NCBI RefSeq assembly: GCF_047302285.1
Contig: NZ_CP154845.1
Span: forward strand, 3,348,001 to 3,412,000
DNA length: 64,000 bases
Direction: 5' to 3'
DNA from: Robertmurraya sp047302285
GTDB lineage: Bacteria; Bacillota; Bacilli; Bacillales; Cytobacillaceae
The translations under genes were made by a program, and so were the position numbers. This document shows positions 52,017 through 59,832 of this stretch, in pieces. The notes beneath the pieces were generated by a model. It did not search any database. It saw nothing but the letters and a program-made list of their open reading frames with translations, and had not been told where the DNA came from. Positions within the stretch are counted from its first letter, which is position 1. Each line of letters begins with the position of its first letter.

Positions 52017-52508
52017 ATGGCAAAAGATAGCTCATTTGATATTGTTTCAAAAGTAGATTTTTCCGAAGTAACGAATGCAATTAATATAGCGATGAAAGAA
52101 ATTTCTACTCGTTATGATTTTAAAGGAAGCAAAAGTAAAGTAACTCTAGATAATGAAGAACTCGTCCTTGTCTCAGATGACGAGTACAAACTGGATCAGC
52201 TAAAGGACGTACTGCTTAGCAAAATGATTAAAAGAGGCATTCCCATTAAAAATCTTGATTACGGAAAAATTGAAGGCGCTTCAGGCGGAACCGTAAGACA
52301 ACGTGCCAAACTTGTACAAGGCATTGATAAAGATAATGCGAAAATCATTAATACGCTCATCAAAAACAGCGGTCTAAAGATAAAGAGTCAAGTACAGGAT
52401 GATCAAGTCCGTGTTACTGCGAAAAGCCGTGATGACCTACAAGCGATTATTGCCGCTGTTAGAGAAGCCGATTTATCGATAGATGTTCAATTTGTAAATT
52501 ATCGTTAA
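52017..52508 (+). CDS. yitK: YajQ family nucleotide-binding protein (YitK)
   Basis: A 163-residue cytoplasmic protein of the UPF0234/YajQ family, which binds nucleotides and, in some bacteria, cyclic di-GMP. MAKDSSFDIVSKVDFSEVTN, the STRYDFKGS motif and the C-terminal VREADLSIDVQFVNYR are diagnostic. AGGAGGG lies 6 bases before the ATG at 52017; upstream in-frame starts have no site. The next gene on the strand is preceded by a riboswitch and so is controlled apart. Confidence 0.92.
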   Translation: MAKDSSFDIVSKVDFSEVTNAINIAMKEISTRYDFKGSKSKVTLDNEELVLVSDDEYKLDQLKDVLLSKMIKRGIPIKNLDYGKIEGASGGTVRQRAKLVQGIDKDNAKIINTLIKNSGLKIKSQVQDDQVRVTAKSRDDLQAIIAAVREADLSIDVQFVNYR

Positions 52509-52599
52509 ATAGTTGTCATTTTAAAACAGATGACTTATAATGAAACAAACTTACATATATAGTGAGTGATTTTAATATATAACACAATATATAGTATCA

Positions 52600-52760
52600 A
52601 CCAATAAAATAGGTGTCTGAAATAGACTTAAAAGGGAATCTGGTGTAAGTCCAGAACTGTACCCGCAACTGTAAGTGCGACGAAATAAGGAAAACCACTA
52701 TCTTTTAGATGGGAAGGCCTTAAAGTAGGATGAAGCACAAGTCAGGAGACCTGCCTTTTT
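52600..52760 (+). ncRNA. Cobalamin (B12) riboswitch
   Basis: The conserved core is clear: AAAAGGGAATCTGGTG, AAGTCCAGAACTGTACCCGC, CAACTGTAAG, GGAAGGCCTTAAAGTAGGATGA and the B12 box AAGTCAGGAGACCTGCC (52738-52756 region). These match the AdoCbl aptamer family in order and spacing. It lies in the leader of the ribonucleotide reductase operon, upstream of a terminator at 52859-52891. Confidence 0.95.
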
Positions 52761-52858
52761 TATCGCGTCATTATCTTCTTCGGGAGTTGGGAAGGTAAAA
52801 CGAAGGTGTTTAAGTAAAAAAGGGGCTGTCCTCTTTCGTCTTAAAAATCATGCGTTTT

Positions 52859-52891
52859 AACCCATCTTCATTTTATGAAGGTGGGTTTTTT
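52859..52891 (+). terminator. Terminator in the expression platform of the B12 riboswitch
   Basis: A 12-bp stem with one G-U pair (AACCCATCTTCA, 52859-52870, with TGAAGGTGGGTT, 52876-52887) is followed by T's. GAAGGTG at 52803-52809 could pair with the stem's CATCTTC as an antiterminator. This fits B12-dependent premature termination. Confidence 0.85.
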
Positions 52892-52938
52892 ATTGTCCTT
52901 CCTCTCACTCGAAAAATTAAGGGAGAGGTTTTGAAAAA

Positions 52939-55218
52939 ATGAGTACAGTCGTAACAAAAAATGATGGGGTTCTAGATGCCCTGACCCTAGTGGCCAAAAA
53001 ATACAACCTACACGTCGGTGAAATCGAGCAACAGCTATACTCTACAGACGAATCTTCATCCAAGCAAAAAGTCCTCCAGTATGCGCTGAATCGAGTCGAC
53101 ATGATTGAGCCAAATTGGACCTTTCTCGCGGCCCAAATGCTTCTTCTCGAACTTTACGAAAAAGCAGCGAGTTCTCGAGGCTATGATTCAAGCCAAAAAT
53201 ACGGAGATTTCTATCAACTTATTCAAAATTTAAGTGACATTGGCATTTACTCAAAGGATCTCCTTAAGTCATACAATCAAAAAGAGATTGAACAATTAGG
53301 CCAGGAAATCACCCCTGAGAAAGATTCCTTATTTACATATATGGGATTATTCCTCTTATCTGACCGTTATTTAGCAAAGGATTATAATCAAAATGTATAT
53401 GAACTTCCTCAGGAACGGTTCATGATCATTGCGATGACCCTTATGAAAAACGAACCAAAGGAAAAACGACTTTCCTATGTAAAAGAAGCGTACTGGGCTT
53501 TAAGCAACCTATATATGACTGTGGCAACCCCTACCCTATCAAACGCTGGAAAAAGCTTTGGTCAGCTTTCCTCCTGTTTCATTGACACCGTCGATGATTC
53601 GCTTGATGGCATCTATTTAAACAATTGGGATATTGCTAGATTAAGTAAAGATGGTGGCGGTATCGGAATCTATTACGGAAAAGTGAGAGCATTAGGATCG
53701 GATATTAAGAAATTTAAAGGGAACTCATCTGGAGTCGTCCCATGGATTCGCTTAATTAATGATACGGCCGTTAGTGTCGATCAGCTAGGCCAACGCCAAG
53801 GAGCTGTTGCGATCTATTTAGATATTTTCCATAAAGATATTATGAATGGCTTTTTAGATTTAAAAACGAATAATGGGGATGAGCGAAGAAAAGCCCACGA
53901 TATTTTTACAGGCGTTTCGATCCCTGATCTCTTCATGAAAAAGGTTGAAGAGGTTGATGAAAATGGAAAAAGCATCGGCGAGTGGCATACTTTCTGTCCT
54001 CATCAAGTGAAACAAATTATGGGCTGGAAAGATGAAAATGGCGTTCCCCTCGGACTAGAGGATTTTTACGACGAAACAGATGAGAAATTTTTCACGCAAA
54101 AATATGAAGAGGCAGTCAACCACCCTCTCCTACCACGAAAAACGTACCGTGCCATGGACATTATGGTACGCATCATGGTCGCTCAACTTGAAACAGGTAC
54201 ACCTTATATGTTTTATCGTGATGAAGTCAACAGACAAAATCCAAACAAGCATGTTGCTGGAGTTGGGCGCACTGCAATTTTCTGTAGTAATCTTTGCACA
54301 GAAATCAGCCAGAATATGTCTGCTACCACGATTCAAAAAGAATTTACGGATGCAGATGGAAATATTGTGATCGTTAGAAAACCTGGAGATTTCGTCGTTT
54401 GTAATCTCTCTTCGATCCATTTGCCAAATGCAATTGGGGCTAACGTTCTCGAACGGCTCATCGCCATTCAAATGAGAATGCTAGATAACGTGATTGATAT
54501 AAATGATATTTCTGTCAAACAAGCAAAAGCTACAAATGAAAAATATCGTGCCGTAGGACTTGGGACATTCGGTTGGCATCATCTTCTCGCTTTAAAAGGC
54601 ATTGAATGGGAAACCGATCAAGCGGTGCAATATGCAGATGAAATCTATGAAGAGATTGCCTTTTACACAATTAAAGCATCCATGGAGTTAGCGAAGGAAA
54701 AAAGGGCTTACTCTTTATTTAAAGGCTCTGAGTGGGAAACCGGAGACTATTTTAAACGAAAAGGATATACATCCGCTAGATGGAATGAGTTGCAAGAGAA
54801 CATTCAAGCCTATGGAGTAAGAAATGGTTGGATGATGGCGGTCGCACCTAATTCATCAACTGCGAAAATTGGTGGTTCAACAGACGGGATCGACCCACTT
54901 TATGCCCTTGAATATGCAGAAGAAAAGAAAAACTTTAAATTTAAGGTTACAGCACCAGATCTAAACCATCATACCTATTATTACTATCGCAAAGTTCGTC
55001 ATGAACTTAATCAGAAATGGAGCATTAAGCAAAACGCCGCCAGACAACGTCATATTGATCAAGCCATCAGCTTTAATTTATATGTACGCCACGATATTAA
55101 AGCGAAGGAACTATTAGAACTGCACCTTGCCGCATGGAAAAATGGCGTCAAAACCACCTATTACGTGCGCAGCACATCACAGACCGAGATTGAAGAATGT
55201 GAAGCATGTCATAGCTAA
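52939..55218 (+). CDS. nrdA: Class I ribonucleoside-diphosphate reductase, alpha subunit
   Basis: Large catalytic subunit that reduces ribonucleotides to deoxyribonucleotides. The 759 residues include TPTLSNAGKSFGQLSSCF with active-site Cys near 210, NLCTEI with the central radical Cys, MMAVAPNSSTAKIGGSTDGI (the active-site loop) and the redox-active tail CEACHS (Cys754, 757). The N-terminal 90 residues hold at most a degenerate ATP cone. GGGAGAGG precedes the ATG. It heads alpha-beta-flavodoxin behind a B12 riboswitch. NrdA versus NrdE naming is uncertain. Confidence 0.93.
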   Translation: MSTVVTKNDGVLDALTLVAKKYNLHVGEIEQQLYSTDESSSKQKVLQYALNRVDMIEPNWTFLAAQMLLLELYEKAASSRGYDSSQKYGDFYQLIQNLSDIGIYSKDLLKSYNQKEIEQLGQEITPEKDSLFTYMGLFLLSDRYLAKDYNQNVYELPQERFMIIAMTLMKNEPKEKRLSYVKEAYWALSNLYMTVATPTLSNAGKSFGQLSSCFIDTVDDSLDGIYLNNWDIARLSKDGGGIGIYYGKVRALGSDIKKFKGNSSGVVPWIRLINDTAVSVDQLGQRQGAVAIYLDIFHKDIMNGFLDLKTNNGDERRKAHDIFTGVSIPDLFMKKVEEVDENGKSIGEWHTFCPHQVKQIMGWKDENGVPLGLEDFYDETDEKFFTQKYEEAVNHPLLPRKTYRAMDIMVRIMVAQLETGTPYMFYRDEVNRQNPNKHVAGVGRTAIFCSNLCTEISQNMSATTIQKEFTDADGNIVIVRKPGDFVVCNLSSIHLPNAIGANVLERLIAIQMRMLDNVIDINDISVKQAKATNEKYRAVGLGTFGWHHLLALKGIEWETDQAVQYADEIYEEIAFYTIKASMELAKEKRAYSLFKGSEWETGDYFKRKGYTSARWNELQENIQAYGVRNGWMMAVAPNSSTAKIGGSTDGIDPLYALEYAEEKKNFKFKVTAPDLNHHTYYYYRKVRHELNQKWSIKQNAARQRHIDQAISFNLYVRHDIKAKELLELHLAAWKNGVKTTYYVRSTSQTEIEECEACHS

Positions 55219-55281
55219 ACTTAGAGTGGAGCCTAAAGCTAGAAAGAAATTTAAAAACAGCATGGAAGGGAGTCCTCTTTT

Positions 55282-56322
55282 TTGAATCATACATTAAAGA
55301 AAATCAAGTTATTAAATCCTGAGTTTCCAAATAAATCAACAGGGATTATTAATGGGATGGCATCTGGTATTTTGAACTGGAATGATATCGCCTATCCGCA
55401 AATGTACCGCATGTACCAAACCCTGTTAGCGAACTTCTGGAAGGCCCAAGAAATCAATATGCAAGACGATATTAAGCAATGGGATCATTTAAGCTCAGTA
55501 GAAAAGGATGTATTTTTGCGAGTGAACACTCAGTTGGCATCCTTGGATAGCCTACAAACACCAACGATGACTCAAGTGATGGATTATGTTACAGATCCAA
55601 GTTTTAAAGCGATATTCGCTGTCATTTCTCAGCAAGAAGCAGTTCATAATGAATCGTATTCCTATATTTTAAGCTCCTTGATTCCTTTAAGTGAGCAAAT
55701 CGAACGGTTTAATCAAGCAAAAGATGACCCGATTGTTCGAAAGCGAAATGAAATCATTTTAATCGACTATGAGAACTTCCGCAACAACCCGAATCCGCAG
55801 AACCTCTTTCAATTGGCCGTGCAATCAATTAATTTGGAGGGAATCTATTTTTACGCAGGGTTTGCCTTTTTCTATCATCTAGCAAGGCAGCAAAAAATGT
55901 TGAAAACTAGTACAATGATTAGCTATATCCAAAGAGATGAAATGCAACATGCCTACTTCATCGCCCAATTCATCCGGATTTTGCTTACGGAAAATCCAGA
56001 GCTCAATACATCGGAAAATATTCAATATGTTTATGATTCAATTTCATCAGCAGTTGAACTAGAAAAGGAATGGGCAAGACATATATTACAAGAAATTGAT
56101 GGGATTAGTTTGGAAGAATTCGAGGGCTATGTTGAGTATTTAGCTAATAAACGGTTTCGACAATTAGGTTTAGAGAATCACTACGAAGGTCGAGATAACC
56201 CAATGCCATGGATCCATGTCTTTAGCGACGAAATGATGAATGAAACAAAGTCTGATTTCTTCGAGCAAAAATCACGGACTTATACGAAAGTCACCGAATC
56301 GAATGGCTTTGATGAGCTATGA
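55282..56322 (+). CDS. nrdB: Class I ribonucleoside-diphosphate reductase, beta subunit
   Basis: Radical-generating subunit with a dinuclear metal site. In the 346 residues all expected ligands can be placed: Asp89 (LDSLQ), Glu119 and His122 (EAVH), Glu186 (LEGIYFYAGF), Glu220 and His223 (DEMQH), and the radical tyrosine Tyr126 (NESYSYI), four residues after His122 as in E. coli NrdB. It should be a Tyr-radical enzyme. Starts with TTG at 55282 or thereabouts, behind GGAAGGGAG. It lies 63 bases after nrdA and overlaps the flavodoxin gene by four bases (ATGA). Confidence 0.93.
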   Translation: MNHTLKKIKLLNPEFPNKSTGIINGMASGILNWNDIAYPQMYRMYQTLLANFWKAQEINMQDDIKQWDHLSSVEKDVFLRVNTQLASLDSLQTPTMTQVMDYVTDPSFKAIFAVISQQEAVHNESYSYILSSLIPLSEQIERFNQAKDDPIVRKRNEIILIDYENFRNNPNPQNLFQLAVQSINLEGIYFYAGFAFFYHLARQQKMLKTSTMISYIQRDEMQHAYFIAQFIRILLTENPELNTSENIQYVYDSISSAVELEKEWARHILQEIDGISLEEFEGYVEYLANKRFRQLGLENHYEGRDNPMPWIHVFSDEMMNETKSDFFEQKSRTYTKVTESNGFDEL

Positions 56323-56762
56323 AACTTGCCATTGTTTATAGCTCCATCACAGGTAATACTGAGGAACTCGCTTATTTGATGCTGGAACATTTTAAAAGAT
56401 CAGGACTTGACATTAAGTGTTATCGGGTCGAAGATTTTCCTTTAGATAACATCTCCTCGTTTGATGGCCTTCTAATAGGGACTTATACATGGGGTGACGG
56501 CGAAGTGCCGCTAGAAATGCTGCCGCTTCAGCACGAGCTTGCGAGAGATTCGAGGGGAAATCTCGTGACTGGTGTGTTTGGTACCGGGGATAGTTTTTAT
56601 CCAAAGTTTTGCGGGGCTGTTGATGCCTTTCGAGATAGCTTAAGGGATACAACCAATCTCGCTGTTACCTTGAAAATTGAGCTCTTACCTCAAAATGTTG
56701 ATATGGGGAAAATTGAAGCCTTTATTGAACGTATTGTTAAGCGATTGAAAGTTCCTGTTTAG
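56319..56762 (+). CDS. Flavodoxin in the ribonucleotide reductase operon
   Basis: A 147-residue FMN flavodoxin: phosphate loop SSITGNTEELA (8-18), GTYTWGDGEVP with the FMN-stacking Trp/Tyr near 55-65, and GTGDSFYPKFCGAVD near 85-100. Length and motifs fit a short-chain flavodoxin better than NrdI (about 120-130). Overlap with nrdB implies coupled translation. It probably supplies electrons to the reductase system, perhaps to assemble or repair the beta-subunit cofactor as NrdI does in class Ib systems; this is an inference. Confidence 0.85.
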   Translation: MKLAIVYSSITGNTEELAYLMLEHFKRSGLDIKCYRVEDFPLDNISSFDGLLIGTYTWGDGEVPLEMLPLQHELARDSRGNLVTGVFGTGDSFYPKFCGAVDAFRDSLRDTTNLAVTLKIELLPQNVDMGKIEAFIERIVKRLKVPV

Positions 56763-56768
56763 TGAGTG

Positions 56769-56805
56769 AAAAAAGGAGAAAAACGGGGTGTTTTTCTCCT
56801 TTTTT
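56769..56805. terminator. Bidirectional terminator after the flavodoxin gene
   Basis: A 15-bp stem (AAAAAGGAGAAAAAC with GTTTTTCTCCTTTTT) has the loop GGGGT. It separates the convergent flavodoxin and GH13-like genes. Confidence 0.9.
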
Positions 56806-56806
56806 A

Positions 56807-58282
56807 TTATTTTCGAGCCTTCCTTTTTACCATAATCAGAAAAATAATAAACAGGACAATGACACCAGCGGTAGCTCCTATAAATGGATAATTAAGTCCT
56901 GATTTATCTGCAAGCACATAAATTTCAGCTAAATCTCGATCAATGATTATCTGATAACTTCCATCCTTACTTTTAACCAAATCTCCGTTCAAGAGACCAC
57001 GAAGTTCTTTATCATCCTCAAGCTGCTCAGTCAACGTGACAGATTGCGTTTTACTTGTGTTATTGATGGCAATGACTGATGTTTCGCCTTCATACTCACG
57101 CTTATACACCATCATTCCATCTTGCTCATAAAGAACGTCCATACTTCCTTTCGTCAATGCTGGGACATCGTGACGAATTTTCGCGATACCCGTAATATAA
57201 TCAACCAATTCCTTTTCCGTACGAAAATCCATTTGCCTCTGATTATCAGGTTCTTCCCCGCCATCTACAGCAATCTCGCTCCCATAATAAACAAAAGGAA
57301 TCCCAGGTGTTGTATATAAGTAAGTTAATGCCATCTTCCACCTCGGACCAGGATGTTCATTAAGCACCACCGAATCCCTTGTAAAACGATGTGTATGGGG
57401 ATTGTCCATAAATGTAGTCAGCAAATAAGGATTTTCATAAAGTTCTTGATTTTGCTCTGCCAGCTCGATGATCGGTTGCAAAGGTTGGTCAGGCTGGGAA
57501 AATCCATTTCTTAGTTCATCATTCGAAATGTAATCTAAGAAACCATCAAGCCCTGCCTCTTGATATTTTTTCACTACAGCACGTTCCTCTGTTTGAATAT
57601 CCCCAAGTAAAAAGAAATCTTCCTTCAAGTCTCTCGTTTTCTGGGAGAAATCTTTCCAAAAATCAACTGGAACATGCTCTACGGACTCGAGACGATATCC
57701 ATCAATATTTGTTTCCTCAATCCACCATTTTGCCACATCGATTAAGTAGTTTTTTACTTCTGGATTCTCATGGGCTAAAGTTGGTAGCCCATTTACCATT
57801 TCTGGGAGAAACCAATCCTTTTTATCTGCTTCTGTTAACCAAGAGTGATTCGGCCCAACGTGATTCACATTGAAGTCAATGATGATTTTCAAATCGAGCT
57901 CATGTGCTTTTTGAACAAGCTCTTTAAATGTTTCGAGTGAGCCAAAATGTTCCTCTGTCTGGTAAAAGTCTTTCGTCCAATAGCCATGATACCCATCATC
58001 TTCATTGTCGAAAATAGAAGAAAGGCCAATCGTCGTAAAGCCCATTTCTTTTATATAATCAAGACGGTCCATAATCCCTTGGAAATCACCGCCATGATAG
58101 CGATTCGGGTCATTTGCATCGACATCAAAATCGATCGAAAAATCACTATTGTTAAAACGATCAATCGTTATGTAATAAATAGATTCATCCTGAAAACTGT
58201 GCTCTTCTTTTTCTACTGCCCCTACTGGTAGTCCACAAAAAAGAAGTAACGGGATCAAAATGAATAAAATAGACTTTTTCAC
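56807..58282 (-). CDS. Membrane-anchored GH13-like protein with altered catalytic residues
   Basis: A 491-residue exported protein: signal peptide (1-22), an alpha-amylase-type barrel and a C-terminal membrane helix (about 466-486) with a basic stop. Region I is kept (DFNVNH, 136-141). The nucleophile in region II reads GYRLESVEH (Glu199 instead of Asp), the acid/base in region III reads FLLGDIQ (Asp228 instead of Glu), and region IV reads FMDNPHTHRF (N-P-H instead of N-H-D). Active relatives have D, E and D, so normal hydrolysis is unlikely. It may bind glucans or scaffold other proteins on the outer membrane face. Confidence 0.85.
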   Translation of the reverse strand: MKKSILFILIPLLLFCGLPVGAVEKEEHSFQDESIYYITIDRFNNSDFSIDFDVDANDPNRYHGGDFQGIMDRLDYIKEMGFTTIGLSSIFDNEDDGYHGYWTKDFYQTEEHFGSLETFKELVQKAHELDLKIIIDFNVNHVGPNHSWLTEADKKDWFLPEMVNGLPTLAHENPEVKNYLIDVAKWWIEETNIDGYRLESVEHVPVDFWKDFSQKTRDLKEDFFLLGDIQTEERAVVKKYQEAGLDGFLDYISNDELRNGFSQPDQPLQPIIELAEQNQELYENPYLLTTFMDNPHTHRFTRDSVVLNEHPGPRWKMALTYLYTTPGIPFVYYGSEIAVDGGEEPDNQRQMDFRTEKELVDYITGIAKIRHDVPALTKGSMDVLYEQDGMMVYKREYEGETSVIAINNTSKTQSVTLTEQLEDDKELRGLLNGDLVKSKDGSYQIIIDRDLAEIYVLADKSGLNYPFIGATAGVIVLFIIFLIMVKRKARK

Positions 58283-58417
58283 TCACCGTTCCTCCTAGCA
58301 TATTCGGTTATATACCCCGTTTATAAGATTATCGTTAAGTCTAGTTGCCCGTCAACTTTATTCAACTAGTAAAATATGCTACGATAGAAGCAAATGAGAT
58401 AGAAAGGTTGTGATCGA

Positions 58418-59326
58418 TTGATCTTTAAACCCCGTATTGAACCCCCCGAATTATTGATTCTTCGAAGTTTATCTCCACGGAAACAATTATCAGAAAAAGA
58501 CTACCACTACTATGAAAATCTCGAAAAAGGATTTGAAGGTGAAAAAAAGTTTGATGAATTACTAGACACGTTTTCAGAAGAATGGATTTTTTTAAATGGA
58601 CTCTTACTTGAGCACAACAATTCTTTTTTCCAAATTGACAGCTTAGGTATTTCTCAAGAATGCTTGTACATTTTTGATGTGAAATATTTTGAAGGTGATT
58701 TAACCATTGAAGGAGATCATTGGAAATATAGCAATGGTACTGTCTTAAAAAATCCACTTCACCAATTACAAAGATGTGAATCCCTTCTAAGTAGATTTTT
58801 GCAGGATAAAGGGATACATTTCCCCATTAAAGCTCATCTTGTTTTTAACCATCCACACCTTACTCTGTATGGAGCTCCACGGAATCCAACAATTATTCTC
58901 CCAACCCAGTTAGAGCGTTTTATGAAAAATCTAAAGACTGTGAAATCCGTACTGAATAGCAATCATAAAAAGCTAGCTGATATTCTTTTGACGGCAAACC
59001 TCCCCAGTTACCCAAATGCTTATATTCCGAAATATCAGTACTCTGAGCTATCTAAAGGAATTATATGTTCTAGCTGCGGGTCATTTTTGAATTCGAAATC
59101 ACATTTTGGAAAATTGGCGTGTCACCGCTGTCATGGTGTAGAAAAATTAGAATCTGCGGTTTTACGGAGTTTACAAGAATTTCAGATACTTTTTCCAGAA
59201 AGAAAAGTCACGACAAATGCGCTCTTTGATTGGTGTAGCCCGATTTTGAGTAAGCGACAAGTTCAAAAGGTTCTTAGCGAGAACTTTGAACGAAAAGGTC
59301 ATGGAAAATATTCATATTATGTTTGA
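58418..59326 (+). CDS. NERD domain protein with zinc finger and C-terminal helical tail
   Basis: A 302-residue cytoplasmic protein. The nuclease-related domain spans about 40-150 (EKGFEGEKKFDELLD, LEHNNSFFQIDSL, YIFDVKYFEGDL with the D-x-K acid-lysine core). A four-cysteine knuckle (CSSCGSFLNSK...CHRCHG) sits near 215-240, followed by a helix-turn-helix-like tail (KVTTNALFDWCSPILSKRQV). DNA cleavage or processing is possible but unproven. Translation starts at TTG 58418, with AAAGG upstream. Confidence 0.8.
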   Translation: MIFKPRIEPPELLILRSLSPRKQLSEKDYHYYENLEKGFEGEKKFDELLDTFSEEWIFLNGLLLEHNNSFFQIDSLGISQECLYIFDVKYFEGDLTIEGDHWKYSNGTVLKNPLHQLQRCESLLSRFLQDKGIHFPIKAHLVFNHPHLTLYGAPRNPTIILPTQLERFMKNLKTVKSVLNSNHKKLADILLTANLPSYPNAYIPKYQYSELSKGIICSSCGSFLNSKSHFGKLACHRCHGVEKLESAVLRSLQEFQILFPERKVTTNALFDWCSPILSKRQVQKVLSENFERKGHGKYSYYV

Positions 59327-59433
59327 TTTTTTCAGGAACCGTCCTCAGTAATTCTAGCTGGGGGCGTTCTTTCTGCTGTAATGGAGAATTTATTTTAATG
59401 AGGATACTTTTTTCTGGAAAAACCTAATCGGGT

Positions 59434-59751
59434 TTCATGTGACATACTTTCTCTTTCAAACTGCTCTTTTCTTGTCTCATGAACCCTTCATGAAACATAT
59501 TTTCCCTACATAACCGCTCTTCTCTTGTCTCATGAACCCCGCATGAAACATACTTTCCCTACAAATCCACTCTTCTCTTGTCTCATGAACCCCTCATGTG
59601 ACATACTTTCCCTACAAATCCACTCTTCTCTTGTCTCATGAACCACTCATGAAACATACTTTCCCTACAAATCCACTCTTCTCTTGTTTCATGAACCCCT
59701 CATGTGACATACTTTCTCTACATAACCGCTCTTCTCTTGTCTCATGAACCC
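59434..59751. repeat. Six tandem copies of a 53-bp unit
   Basis: Units begin at 59434, 59487, 59540, 59593, 59646 and 59699, each exactly 53 bp. Each carries CATACTTTCCCTAC, then CTCTTCTCTTGTCTCATGAACC. At each junction TGTCTCATGA and TCATGAAACA (or TCATGTGACA) form an inverted repeat separated by about 5 bases. Copies differ by a few bases, mainly GAAAC versus GTGAC. The rest of the 506-base gap (59327-59832) has no gene. Confidence 0.93.
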
Positions 59752-59784
59752 TTCATCACCCCAAAAACTCCCCCCCCCAAAAAA

Positions 59785-59815
59785 AGAACACCCACATCCC
59801 CACCGTGAGTGTTCT
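59785..59815 (-). terminator. Terminator of asnO
   Basis: On the minus strand an 11-bp stem with one G-U pair (59785-59795 with 59805-59815) is followed by TTTTTT and a run of G's. It lies 17 bases after the asnO stop codon. Confidence 0.82.
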
Positions 59816-59832
59816 GTCCCTCAAACATCCAA

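Noticed and set aside
56319..56762. NrdI
   Set aside because: The length and the GTYTWGDGEVP and GTGDSFYPKFCG motifs fit flavodoxin better; NrdI is shorter and lacks these.
59434..59751. Regular repeats resembling a CRISPR array
   Set aside because: The full 53-bp unit repeats with only point changes and there are no unique spacers or cas genes; it is a plain tandem repeat.
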